From Pyxicephalus adspersus (taxonomy: Eukaryota; Chordata; Amphibia; Anura; Pyxicephalidae): DNA of 64,000 bases. Shown one piece after another: positions 38,701 through 45,793 of the stretch. The first letter of the stretch is position 1, and each line of letters begins with the position of its first letter. The notes under the pieces were generated by a model. It was not told the origin of the DNA. It did not search any database and worked only from the letters and a program-made list of their open reading frames with translations. The position numbers were made by a program, and so were the translations under genes. The stretch spans positions 22,659,077 to 22,723,076 of the forward strand of contig NC_092864.1 of NCBI RefSeq assembly GCF_032062135.1, given 5' to 3'.

Positions 38701-40959
38701 GAAGAAAGCTAAACAAGAGGCAGATATGAATTTTATAAATAGGCCTGTGGTTTAGTAAATAATTAATGAATAATTAGACTTATGACCGTAGAGAGAGCTG
38801 ATCTTTGCACAACCTTGGCCTGAATGGCAGCTCCATCACTTAAAATCAGGAATAAATGGGCATCAAATTTTTTCCCAGAATTTTACCCAGGGATCGGTTT
38901 TAACACTAAACTCCAGAACGTTTTTCCTGCCTATGATGTGACACCGCTCCCTGGGGCATCTTCCTTTCTCAGGGGGGGCAGGTCCCTGATAGCCTGGGCC
39001 CATAGGATATGGTTCTAGTTCCATTCACCAGATTACTAATTCTGGATAGTTGTGTGCAGAGTCTGCAGGAGACACAGCGGACATAGCAGCAAGAACTGTC
39101 TTGTTGTTATTAAATAAATTACAAAACAACCCTCACATTATGGCCTAGAACAACGGTCGCCAACCAGTGAGACAAATTTGGTGCTCAACAGCTCTGTCCC
39201 CTGCTTGCTAAACATCATGGGGGGACAGTAGCGCAGGGCTGTGGACACAACTTTTGTTACATCCTCAGCCCTGTGCTACTATCCCCTATGGAACATAGCA
39301 AGCAGTTGTGAGCCTTCGATGGGAGGGTGAGAGGGTTCTGGCATTATGACGTCACTCTGGGGGAAGGTTCTTCCGTTTTGAATGACATGCGGCTCTCCGC
39401 GCATGTGCTCTTCGGATTCTGTGGGTTTAGTGGTCCGTGAGGTCCGAAAGGTTGGCGTCCACTGGCCTAGAACCTTTTCAGACCTACAGACCACTAAATG
39501 CACCGACTGCCCACCGAACATGCGCGCGGAGCAGTGTGTCACTCAAAGGAGAAGAAATTTCCCCCAGAGTGACATCATGATGCCAGAACCCACCCAATCT
39601 CCCATTACAAGTCTGAGCCTTCGATGGGAGAGTGTTAAAGGACACAACCTGCCCTGAGCCTACAATCTCTCTGGCCAGAGCCACCGACCACCAAAATTTT
39701 TTCGCGAACCACTGGTTGGTGGCCGCTGGCTTAGAACACAAGGAACAATTTTTACTCTCATGAAAAGACCAATATAATTAATGAACCTAAAGTGAATCCA
39801 ACAGGCCAATGACTGTGTACGATCTCTTCTGAGGGTTATCAGCGTGGACAGGTGCTTCCACTTGTCCTGTGATTTACCCCATGATCAAAAGGGAAAAATA
39901 TTTTCATGTTTTCAGACTTTTACCAAGACATTACCAATAGGAAAGTTCATCAGACCGGTTTGCTTGGACACAAAATTAGCAGCTGATCTCCCTGTGAATA
40001 CTAAGCCAAAGGATGCCTACACCTTTTAGATTATTTGTCGCAGGAAACAACCTTTCCTAATTGTTCCCAGAGATTAGAATGAACAAGCGCTGTACACGCA
40101 GTGCTGCCCAGTTCTATGGAGAGGATGAGGAAGTAGCATCCGTCTGTGTCCTCCTGCTAAGGAAAGTACAGGGATCGTTCCCAGCGAGTCGTTCGTTGTT
40201 CCGCCAGGACGGATTAGTAAACAAGATCTGGTTATAGCTGCATACATGCCGAATGATTTCTAATTGTAATCTTTTGGTGACAATCATCAAGCATGTGTAC
40301 ATGGACTAAGGTGCACCAATACTTTAATAGAACAGCCCAGTGAGGGATCACACAGCACAATTCCTATAGGATCCCCTTTTTCCTACCACCAGCTATGTAA
40401 ATAATGACCGGTTTGATTGAACTCTACCTGGTATACTCTTGGCATAGTTGGCAGCACACTTGCAGCTCTCTTTCTTCACATCAGGGAAGGGGTCTATAAT
40501 GGTCCTCTGTAATATTCTCATCATCTCATCCAGGTAAGGTGCCAGCTTCTTCCCACAGATCTCTACCAGAAGATAAAGAAGCTCGGCCAGGGCCAGCCTG
40601 AGCTCCTCAGACGGCTCCATGATCTCCAGACTGCCCAGGCGCTGGGTGATGGTAGGGATCAGATAGGGTAGAGCCTCTTCAGGCCTGGGCACATTAGTAA
40701 CACAGTAGCTGATGGTCTGGATGGACAGCTCTCTGCACTTTTCCATGGGGTCTGACAGGCTCTTGAGAAGAGGTTTCAGCAGCTCCCCGAATACTTCTTG
40801 TAGCGCCGCGCTGCCCAACCTCTTATCTTCAGCTTCCTTCTGGATGGCGACCAGGGCTCTTTTCCTGGTGTTTTTATTATCATCATTTAGGCAGTTCAGG
40901 TGCCGGGCTACGGCCTGAGACACTTCACTAGCTGCACGTTGTTCTCCCTCCGCCGCCAT
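11561..40959 (-). CDS. DNAAF5: DNAAF5 (HEATR2), dynein axonemal assembly factor 5, nearly complete gene
   Basis: Eleven coding exons on the - strand encode about 740 residues of a HEAT-repeat protein. Recognisable blocks in order are [13 protein letters not shown] (exon 1), [99 protein letters not shown] and [14 protein letters not shown] know these from vertebrate DNAAF5 (about 855 residues in human). It is a cytoplasmic factor that pre-assembles outer and inner dynein arms for motile cilia. Two pieces are absent: about 60 residues after exon 1 and about 50 C-terminal residues. Gaps at 36548-37530 and 10518-11511 could hold them. An RFX-like X-box precedes the gene. One junction (31722/31582) does not keep frame, and one donor is GC. 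Confidence 0.93.
11753..13104 (-). other. DNAAF5: DNAAF5 intron, GC-AG type
   Basis: Bounded by GCAAGT at its 5' end and TTTTCACAG at its 3' end. No nested gene or clear repeat is seen. Confidence 0.7.
13105..13261 (-). CDS. DNAAF5: DNAAF5 internal exon ([13 protein letters not shown]) with GC donor
   Basis: Acceptor GTCTTTCAG, 52 codons plus 1 nt. It reads [20 protein letters not shown] and ends NKIYL. The next exon starts DLLKRLDD in phase 1, so the donor must be CTTG|GCAAGT. The nearest GT donor (GGCAA|GTGTTC) would shift the frame. Confidence 0.9.
13262..15007 (-). other. DNAAF5: DNAAF5 intron with a SINE-like insertion
   Basis: It contains the tRNA-like repeat at 13925-14225 (+). The remainder shows no gene. 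Confidence 0.65.
13925..14225 (+). repeat. tRNA-like SINE, copy 1
   Basis: TTCAGTGGTTAGCACCCTGG resembles an RNA polymerase III A box and GGTTCGAATCTC a B box. The body has ACATTAGATTGTGAGCCCC and the tail ATATGTTGGCCCTATATAAA, ending in AT-rich sequence. Other copies are at 22111 (+), 35675 (-), 56300 (+, fragment) and 63504 (+). The family is unnamed here. A tRNA origin is inferred from the two boxes. Confidence 0.7.
15008..15158 (-). CDS. DNAAF5: DNAAF5 internal exon ([12 protein letters not shown])
   Basis: Acceptor TCACTTGCAG, donor CAAGAG|GTACAG. 151 nt, 1 nt of a split codon plus 50 codons. It reads [20 protein letters not shown] and [16 protein letters not shown], a highly conserved block. 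Confidence 0.92.
15159..17173 (-). other. DNAAF5: DNAAF5 intron with a dispersed repeat
   Basis: Around 16480-16740 (-) lies a sequence with GTTCAGACTGGCCGTGAGGT. It resembles GTTCAGACTGGTGGTGAGGT at 62410 (+), so the 126-codon open frame there is repeat-derived. Nothing else is recognised. Confidence 0.55.
16480..16740 (-). repeat. Dispersed repeat, family shared with 62410
   Basis: Reading the - strand, GTTCAGACTGGCCGTGAGGT is followed by ATTTACTGCTTCC. The + strand at 62410 has GTTCAGACTGGTGGTGAGGT then GTTACTGCATC. Borders are estimated. Confidence 0.5.
17174..17321 (-). CDS. DNAAF5: DNAAF5 internal exon (DPQMRLKVF)
   Basis: Acceptor CTCTTTCAG, 148 nt, phase 1 in and phase 2 out. It reads [19 protein letters not shown] and ends NSKG. 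The donor that keeps frame with the next exon is AAAGG|GTTTGT, a weak but acceptable GT site. The open frame continues past it (FVKIHST..), but that is intron. Confidence 0.88.
17322..20180 (-). other. DNAAF5: DNAAF5 intron, no gene seen
   Basis: It contains a short direct repeat of CTGCACAATTTTACT (17860-17890) and a stretch near 18020 (TTCAGCATTCAACACTTCAG) that resembles DNA at 42580 and 49540. No exon is recognised. Confidence 0.55.
20181..20349 (-). CDS. DNAAF5: DNAAF5 internal exon ([17 protein letters not shown])
   Basis: Acceptor TTCTGTACAG, donor TCTG|GTAAGT. 169 nt, phase 0 in and phase 1 out. [13 protein letters not shown] matches the conserved QDLYRKH region. Confidence 0.9.
20350..23300 (-). 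other. DNAAF5: DNAAF5 intron with a SINE-like insertion
   Basis: It carries the + strand copy of the tRNA-like repeat at 22111-22435. Otherwise no gene is visible. Confidence 0.6.
22111..22435 (+). repeat. tRNA-like SINE, copy 2 (near full length)
   Basis: It starts GGTGGCCCAGTGGTTAGCAC (A box), then GGTTCAAATCTC (B box), GGAGTTTGCAGG, TTTCCTCCCACATTCC, ACATTAGATTGTGAGGCCC and the tail ATGTTGGCCCTATATAAATA. This is the most complete + strand copy in the window. Confidence 0.75.
23301..23444 (-). CDS. DNAAF5: DNAAF5 internal exon ([14 protein letters not shown])
   Basis: Acceptor ATTTGACAG, donor GAAAAG|GTAATG, 48 codons in phase 0. It continues the helix series with [17 protein letters not shown]. 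Confidence 0.88.
23445..28423 (-). other. DNAAF5: DNAAF5 intron, no gene seen
   Basis: Two short fragments carry the ATATGTTGG..CTATATAAA type tail or its complement (26331-26365 and 27235-27285). No exon or RNA gene is recognised. Confidence 0.55.
28424..28636 (-). CDS. DNAAF5: DNAAF5 internal exon ([14 protein letters not shown])
   Basis: Acceptor TTATCTCTAG, donor GAAAAG|GTAATA. 71 codons in phase 0 on both sides, starting [17 protein letters not shown] and ending ICQRSEK. Confidence 0.92.
28637..30932 (-). other. DNAAF5: DNAAF5 intron with a miniature hAT-like repeat
   Basis: Contains the short element at 30628-30687. The rest shows no gene. Confidence 0.6.
30628..30687. repeat. Short hAT-like miniature repeat, copy 2
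   Basis: It starts CAGTGTTCTCCCCAGCC and ends GAACGCTG, imperfectly inverted termini. The starting block is the reverse complement of the end of the copy at 38034-38146. Confidence 0.55.
30933..31165 (-). CDS. DNAAF5: DNAAF5 internal exon ([16 protein letters not shown])
   Basis: Acceptor TTTGTTTCAG, donor AAT|GTGAGT, 233 nt. It carries [18 protein letters not shown] and [18 protein letters not shown], among the best conserved parts of the protein. Confidence 0.92.
31363..31582 (-). CDS. DNAAF5: DNAAF5 internal exon ([16 protein letters not shown])
   Basis: The 3' half is secure: [39 protein letters not shown], donor GGAG|GTGAGC. The 5' half ([17 protein letters not shown]..) does not resemble the HEAT helix expected after DRY. 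The acceptor TATAG before 31582 also gives a phase that does not fit the exon at 31722-31788. The 5' border is therefore uncertain. Confidence 0.7.
31722..31788 (-). CDS. DNAAF5: DNAAF5 internal exon (VRQAV..RDRY)
   Basis: The acceptor is TTTTTTTTAG and the exon reads [20 protein letters not shown] followed by LH. The donor is CATG|GTAAAT. It has 67 nt, entering in phase 0 and leaving in phase 1. It matches the segment that follows the missing exon in vertebrate DNAAF5. Confidence 0.8.
34181..34403. repeat. Palindromic foldback MITE, copy 1
   Basis: It begins GCCTTGATTTATTAAAGCTC and ends GCTTTAATAAACCAGGGCC. The arms also pair AGTGAAGCTGGGTAATCCAG with CTGGATTACCCAGCTTCACT, so nearly the whole element is one long hairpin. 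Other copies are at 51918, 56074 and 57518. Confidence 0.75.
35675..35830 (-). repeat. tRNA-like SINE, copy 3 (5' part)
   Basis: On the - strand it begins GGGGCAGCACGGTGGCTCAG with TTAGCACTCC (A box region), then CCTTTGCAGCG, GGAGTTTGCAGGTTCTCCCC and GGTTTCCTCCCACATC. The distal half found in other copies is absent. Confidence 0.7.
36475..36547. repeat. Dispersed repeat edge (TATAAGACGC type), cut by gap
   Basis: CGTATTTTTCGCCGTATAAG and GAATATAAGACGCACCCAAT are recognisable as a very widespread vertebrate repeat terminus. The element enters the N run at 36548. I cannot give a family name with certainty. Confidence 0.6.
36548..37530. other. Assembly gap (N)
   Basis: 983 undetermined bases inside DNAAF5, starting within a repeat. 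It is a candidate location for the unseen second coding exon. Confidence 0.99.
38034..38146. repeat. Short hAT-like miniature repeat, copy 3
   Basis: It starts CAGTGCTCAACCC and ends GGGTTCTGGGGAGAACACTG. Internal blocks GCCGGGTGGCA and AGCCGGCTAAAGGG match the other two copies. Confidence 0.55.
39151..39464. mobile_element. hAT-like non-autonomous element with exact 8-bp target duplication
   Basis: It begins CAACGGTCGCCAACCAGTG and ends GGTTGGCGTCCACTG, inverted termini typical of hAT elements. GCCTAGAA occurs immediately before (39143-39150) and immediately after (39465-39472). This is an exact 8-bp duplication of the NNNTANNN type. No transposase is encoded. Confidence 0.8.
39473..39728. 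mobile_element. Second hAT-like copy adjoining the first
   Basis: It ends CACTGGTTGGTGGCCGCTG, the inverse of the left terminus at 39151, followed by GCTTAGAA (39729-39736), one mismatch from the target duplication. Its interior (AGTGACATCATGATGCCAGA) is a diverged inverse of 39330-39380. It lacks a left terminus of its own. Confidence 0.65.
40428..40959 (-). CDS. DNAAF5: DNAAF5 exon 1 (start codon)
   Basis: ATG at 40959-40957, then [20 protein letters not shown]. There are 177 codons plus 1 nt, and the donor is CCAG|GTAGAG. The start is chosen because it is the first ATG, the context is CpG-rich, and the sequence upstream is GC-rich promoter-like DNA. HEAT-type helices are visible ([36 protein letters not shown]). 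Confidence 0.92.
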
Positions 40960-41085
40960 ATTTGCCGACCTTAGTTACCAGAAGCGCTTCCTCGCAACCG
41001 TACTTCAATAAACTTTGTTAACAACGAACGCTCACAGACAGAGAAGCAAACCAGTTGTGGTTGCTAGGCAACACAAGCTGTAAAG
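40960..41085 (-). promoter_or_regulatory. DNAAF5: DNAAF5 promoter / 5' UTR region
   Basis: The sequence just upstream of the ATG is CpG-containing and lacks repeats. It includes an X-box (41060-41072) and the palindrome TTGTTAACAA (41015-41024), which overlaps a forkhead-like core. The transcription start is not known. Confidence 0.6.
41060..41072. promoter_or_regulatory. RFX-type X-box
   Basis: GTTGCTAGGCAAC is an imperfect palindrome fitting the RFX consensus GTNRCC-N(0-3)-RGYAAC with one substitution in the left half-site. It lies about 100 bp upstream of the DNAAF5 start codon. RFX factors are established activators of ciliary genes. Use here is inferred. Confidence 0.7.
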
Positions 41086-42504
41086 CTTGTCAGACATATT
41101 CCTCTTGTATAAAACTGTTAGTCAGTTTAACTGTCCAGAATGTTGAGAGATATTCATTCTACGAATAAATACAATCACATTGCATGCACCTCTCAACATT
41201 TTGAGATGTATTGTAAAATATGGCAGTTGAAAATTTTATACACAGTATTTGCTCAACTGTTTTACTTTTATGATAAAAAAACTAATATAGTGCACACAAA
41301 CACAAAATAATTCCCGTTAAAAAATAAAGGTCAAAGATGAAATTGCATCAAGTATATATATATATATAAAAGAAACACTGTGAGATGGCATGAAACAGTA
41401 AAACAACTACAATATTCAAAATTGTAGCTGAAGCTGAACTGTAAATAGTGGCCCTGGAAATAATTATTGGGATAACCAATAATTGTTTACTTATCCTAGG
41501 TATATATATATATATATGTATATATACCTAAGATAATGAAACACATATTATATATTATATATATACATATCCTAATTTTTTTTTTTNNNNNNNNNNNNNN
41601 NNNNNNNNNNNNNNNNNNNNNNNNNNNNNNNNNNNNNNNNNNNNNNNNNNNNNNNNNNNNNNNNNNNNNNNNNNNNNNNNNNNNNNNNNNNNNNNNNNNN
41701 NNNNNNNNNNNNNNNNNNNNNNNNNNNNNNNNNNNNNNNNNNNNNNNNNNNNNNNNNNNNNNNNNNNNNNNNNNNNNNNNNNNNNNNNNNNNNNNNNNNN
41801 NNNNNNNNNNNNNNNNNNNNNNNNNNNNNNNNNNNNNNNNNNNNNNNNNNNNNNNNNNNNNNNNNNNNNNNNNNNNNNNNNNNNNNNNNNNNNNNNNNNN
41901 NNNNNNNNNNNNNNNNNNNNNNNNNNNNNNNNNNNNNNNNNNNNNNNNNNNNNNNNNNNNNNNNNNNNNNNNNNNNNNNNNNNNNNNNNNNNNNNNNNNN
42001 NNNNNNNNNNNNNNNNNNNNNNNNNNNNNNNNNNNNNNNNNNNNNNNNNNNNNNNNNNNNNNNNNNNNNNNNNNNNNNNNNNNNNNNNNNNNNNNNNNNN
42101 NNNNNNNNNNNNNNNNNNNNNNNNNNNNNNNNNNNNNNNNNNNNNNNNNNNNNNNNNNNNNNNNNNNNNNNNNNNNNNNNNNNNNNNNNNNNNNNNNNNN
42201 NNNNNNNNNNNNNNNNNNNNNNNNNNNNNNNNNNNNNNNNNNNNNNNNNNNNNNNNNNNNNNNNNNNNNNNNNNNNNNNNNNNNNNNNNNNNNNNNNNNN
42301 NNNNNNNNNNNNNNNNNNNNNNNNNNNNNNNNNNNNNNNNNNNNNNNNNNNNNNNNNNNNNNNNNNNNNNNNNNNNNNNNNNTGGCTGATTATATAAATA
42401 TATATATATATATGGCATGTCAGGATCAGTGTCTCAGTCCAGCGTTATTTTCAAAATTCAAGATAACCAAGCCATTAAAGAGGTCTTTATAAAAGTATAA
42501 AATA
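41086..42504. other. Head-to-head spacer with AT microsatellites and a gap
   Basis: (TA)n tracts at 41354-41369 and 41501-41520 lead into the N run at 41587-42382, with another (TA)n at 42396-42414. The gap is probably caused by the microsatellite. No gene is seen. Confidence 0.7.
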
Positions 42505-43160
42505 TCAAGGGGTTGTATATTCCTCTCTATGGCTGCCTGTGTCCCACCACCACCATTCAAGCATTGCAGCCTTCATGAGTCTTTTCAGCATTTGACATCT
42601 CAAGAAATGTTGGATACCCACTGTGGTTCCATCCTGTGATGAATATGTCACTGCTGCGTCCTGTAATGATGAAGGAGTTAGTTGAAGGAAGGGGACTGGC
42701 ATGTAGTAGGGGGCACAGGAAATCTGTGAATGTTGAAGAATCTGCAGCATAGGAAAACAGGGGAAGGTGGAAATGGGTCACAGATAAGCTTGCCTCCTTT
42801 TCTAGATTCAAAATTACATTTATTACTGTTCTACTATTAACATTGGAAATCAGTCCAATTTTTACCAGCCAAACCAGTACAATACTGTACAGGTGGAAAC
42901 CCTAGCCAGCAGACAGGTGAGTATACTGCTCCTTCTCTGGCATGTAGCTGCCATTTCCTTTTTTAAACAGCTGACAGGGTCTCATTAGGCAAAAGTGATA
43001 TCCTAACATATTTCTGATGTTGACTTTTTGTTTCAGTACATTCTATCATTCTGCAAACTACATTACGGACTCTTCTCATATCAGAAAGTGCATTTCCCAT
43101 ATTACAGAAGTGGTTCCCTAATGGTTGAGTTTGGTGGAAGTGACATCCCACCTGATTTAT
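42505..43160. other. Spacer, possible old dispersed repeat
   Basis: TTTTCAGCATTTGACATCTC near 42581 resembles sequences near 18020 and 49540. Nothing is coding. Confidence 0.4.
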
Positions 43161-43162
43161 TT

Positions 43163-43223
43163 GCTGAGGAAAGGAAAGTCCTGATGACGCTTGAGCTGTC
43201 ATCAGGGTTTACCTTTCCTCAGC
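43163..43223. repeat. Strong hairpin
   Basis: GCTGAGGAAAGG (43163-43174) pairs with CCTTTCCTCAGC (43212-43223). Inside that, CCTGATGAC pairs with GTCATCAGG around GCTTGAGCT. The structure suggests the core of a foldback element. Confidence 0.7.
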
Positions 43224-43234
43224 CAATCAGAGAG

Positions 43235-43391
43235 CACTAGAGGTGGCAAATGGGGAGCCTTGTCCTCATTTAACCTCTGGTGCCCGGGGATCCCACATTG
43301 ACAGGAGGAGTCCAGTGACTGCATTCATAAATGCAGCCATGGTAATCCACCTGTCAGTGAGTGATCCCCGGGCACTAGAGGTGAAATGAGG
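43235..43391. repeat. Nested inverted repeats around ACCTCTGGTGCCCGGGGATC
   Basis: ACCTCTGGTGCCCGGGGATC (43273-43292) is nearly complementary to GATCCCCGGGCACTAGAGGT (43363-43382). A third block, CACTAGAGGT at 43235, also inverts against the first. This suggests two foldback ends side by side. Confidence 0.65.
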
Positions 43392-43820
43392 GCTTGCAGT
43401 CGCGGTACTCCTTCTGTCAGTGTGAGTCCCACGGCTGTGCTCATCAATAAATGCATCCTGTGATGGTTCCCACGGCTGCATTCATTCATGATGAGCACAG
43501 CCACGGGACTGTAGAACACGTACAACAGGGCTGCAAGAGCTCTTGCTCTTGCAGGTCCCAAAAAATTTGATCTCGACAACCGAATTTACACATAAGCAAG
43601 AATGGCCTGATTCACCGCGAGATCGAAATGTAAAATTTTGCTTGCTCATCTTTAGTAACAGGAAAGTGTTGTCGTACTTTCTAAAAGGCACATTATTTTG
43701 TGTTACTGTAATACCACAAAAATACAAATCACAGGCCACCCTTACTTTTGTGTATTACAAAGCGGAAGCTTTGTTTACTATGAATGCCCATCCATGTACA
43801 GGGAATTTCTTAAGATTGGA

Positions 43821-44180
43821 NNNNNNNNNNNNNNNNNNNNNNNNNNNNNNNNNNNNNNNNNNNNNNNNNNNNNNNNNNNNNNNNNNNNNNNNNNNNNNNN
43901 NNNNNNNNNNNNNNNNNNNNNNNNNNNNNNNNNNNNNNNNNNNNNNNNNNNNNNNNNNNNNNNNNNNNNNNNNNNNNNNNNNNNNNNNNNNNNNNNNNNN
44001 NNNNNNNNNNNNNNNNNNNNNNNNNNNNNNNNNNNNNNNNNNNNNNNNNNNNNNNNNNNNNNNNNNNNNNNNNNNNNNNNNNNNNNNNNNNNNNNNNNNN
44101 NNNNNNNNNNNNNNNNNNNNNNNNNNNNNNNNNNNNNNNNNNNNNNNNNNNNNNNNNNNNNNNNNNNNNNNNNNNNNNNN
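43821..44180. other. Assembly gap (N)
   Basis: 360 undetermined bases whose right edge lies inside the decayed tandem array. Confidence 0.99.
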
Positions 44181-45345
44181 AAGATAGAGGAACTTGGATC
44201 TGAGGAAGTGACAATTTAGGAGAACAGAAGGACTTTGATCCAAAATATTGACACATTTTGGGGGATGGGGGTCAGAGGAACTTAGATTTGAAAGATTGAC
44301 ATCTCAGGGGATAAGGTGACTTTTATAAAAAAAAAAAGTCATCTGAGGAGGACAGCTGAAATTGGATCTTAAAGAGTGGCAATTTATGAGGACAGAAGGA
44401 CTTTGATCTGAAAGAAGGATAACCTAGTACAAAAGACCAAAAAGGGACAAATGGTGAGTACAGAGGGTCTTACATCTGCAAAAGGTGCAAATAGGAAGAC
44501 ATAAGGAGCTGGATCTGAAAAAATGATAACCTACGACAGAGGGACAACCTAGAACAATGGTCACCAACCAGTGGTCCGTGGTGTTCCACACAAACATTTC
44601 AACAATATTTGCAGTTTTTATGTTTTATTACTAAAAAAATTATATTCTAATAAATGATTATATTCTGAATGACAATGTTTGCCTTTTTTTTGCACAAAAT
44701 TCACAAACTGTACGTGACGTCACTGTAGTATTAAGTTGTATGAGGCAAACGTTGCCGAGCCGTACTCTTCAGTATTGTTTCCACCATTACAGCAATGACC
44801 CCGCTCCGCCAATACCGATTCTCATCCGATTGTTTTATTTTATTTGTTTATTTCTCAGATGTTCTTTTAGGTAGGTATGACCTTAACTGTGTATTTTCTT
44901 TAACTGTTACATTTATTGGCATCTAATAGTTTGACTTTGATACTATCATTTCTTGTTTGGTCTTAAATTGGAATGAAATAAATCCAAAATGAGTGACAAA
45001 AAGCAAACAAATGATTTGCATTTCTTTAGTAACACCAAAGATAATCCTCCTAATGTTAATAGTAACAATAGTAATACTTCACCTAACCGTGAGCTGATCA
45101 ATGAATCAGAGCCCCACAGTCCTCATCAGGCACCATTAGGAAAATCATTATTTTACAAATGTATTTATCGTTTTAACAAAATTCACTTTATTGGTCGGCG
45201 GGATTTAAAATCATGAATTTAGAGGTCCGTGAGGTGGGAATGATTGGTGACCGCAGATGGAAAGTCAATTAAAAAAGATGGAGGTACTTGGATCTGAAAG
45301 GTGACACCCTATAAGATCAGAGTAACTTAGATCTGAGAGTCCTTG
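44181..45345. repeat. Decayed tandem array (about 40-bp unit) split by a hAT-like element
   Basis: Blocks such as GAACTTGGATCTGAGGAAGT, GGACTTTGATCTGAAAGAAG and GGAGCTGGATCTGAAAAAAT recur about every 40 bp or multiples of that in 44181-44554. The same unit resumes at 45275 (GGTACTTGGATCTGAAAGGT, then AACTTAGATCTGAGAG). The 700 bp between is the transposon. Confidence 0.7.
44555..45256 (+). mobile_element. Internally deleted hAT-like element with transposase N-terminus
   Basis: Left end CAATGGTCACCAACCAGTGG and right end TGATTGGTGACCGCAG are inverted termini matching the elements at 39151. An open frame from 44989 reads MSDKKQTNDLHFFSNTKDN, similar in style to the start of hAT transposases. 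It then runs straight into the right terminal region and stops at 45216. The catalytic body is deleted, so the copy is non-autonomous. The left flank ACCTAGAA fits NNNTANNN, but no matching right duplication is seen. Confidence 0.7.
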
Positions 45346-45431
45346 CACATCAATGACAGGTTATATGTACTGTGCATGCTGGGATTTCTAGTTCCCCAGT
45401 GCCATGATTTTTTTTTGCATTGTGTAGCAAT

Positions 45432-45570
45432 AGCACTGATCACACTGACAGTATAGCACTGATCACACTGACAGGTATAGCACTGATCACACTGACAGTA
45501 TAGCACTGATCCCACTGACAGTAGAGCACTGATCACACTGACAGTATAGCACTGATCACACTGACAGTCA
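45432..45570. repeat. 23-bp minisatellite, about 6 units
   Basis: Units begin TAGCACTGATCACACTGACA and repeat about six times with small changes (one unit has CCC for CAC, one has an extra G). It lies directly upstream of the presumed PRKAR1B promoter. Confidence 0.85.
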
Positions 45571-45574
45571 GTGA

Positions 45575-45793
45575 CACAGCAGTGACAGCAGCACGCGAGT
45601 TGCAGTGTGAGAGATGCTCGAAAACGAGGTCGTGTGACGTCATCATCAGCAGTGCTGGCAGCCCCGGGCCCGACAACATCCCTGCACCGGTGAGCTACAG
45701 CAACCCGACCATCGCCTGCCACATCCGGGGACCCCCCACCGAGCAGCACCGAGCAGCATCCTCCTACAGCCCCTCCTCCCTGGATACCTCCCG
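45575..45793 (+). promoter_or_regulatory. PRKAR1B: Presumed PRKAR1B promoter and non-coding first exon
   Basis: This is the most CpG- and GC-rich non-repetitive stretch in the spacer. It contains a perfect CRE at 45635-45642 and two good donor sites, CCG|GTGAGC after 45689 and CCG|GTAAGG after 45793. The first coding exon of PRKAR1B begins at an acceptor 3.2 kb downstream with only 31 nt of leader, so an upstream non-coding exon is expected. The transcription start is not determined. Confidence 0.5.

Larger units (their letters stand above)
31789..40427 (-). other. DNAAF5: DNAAF5 first intron(s); an exon is missing here
   Basis: About 8.6 kb between exon 1 and the VRQAV exon. The roughly 60 residues expected between them (around the conserved HWKVRVAV segment) are not found in readable sequence, so that exon probably lies in the gap at 36548-37530. 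The interval also holds foldback, SINE-like and hAT-like repeats annotated separately. Confidence 0.6.

Noticed and set aside
39347..39354. TGACGTCA as a DNAAF5 regulatory site (same for 44715-44722)
   Set aside because: Both octamers lie inside hAT-like transposon sequence, and 39347 is within the DNAAF5 gene body, so promoter function is not supported.
39382..39657. Overlapping open frames on both strands near 39280-39740
   Set aside because: They are chance translations of the paired, inverted hAT-like elements.
45432..45570. CRISPR-like array
   Set aside because: The units are directly contiguous with no spacers, in a vertebrate genome. It is a minisatellite.
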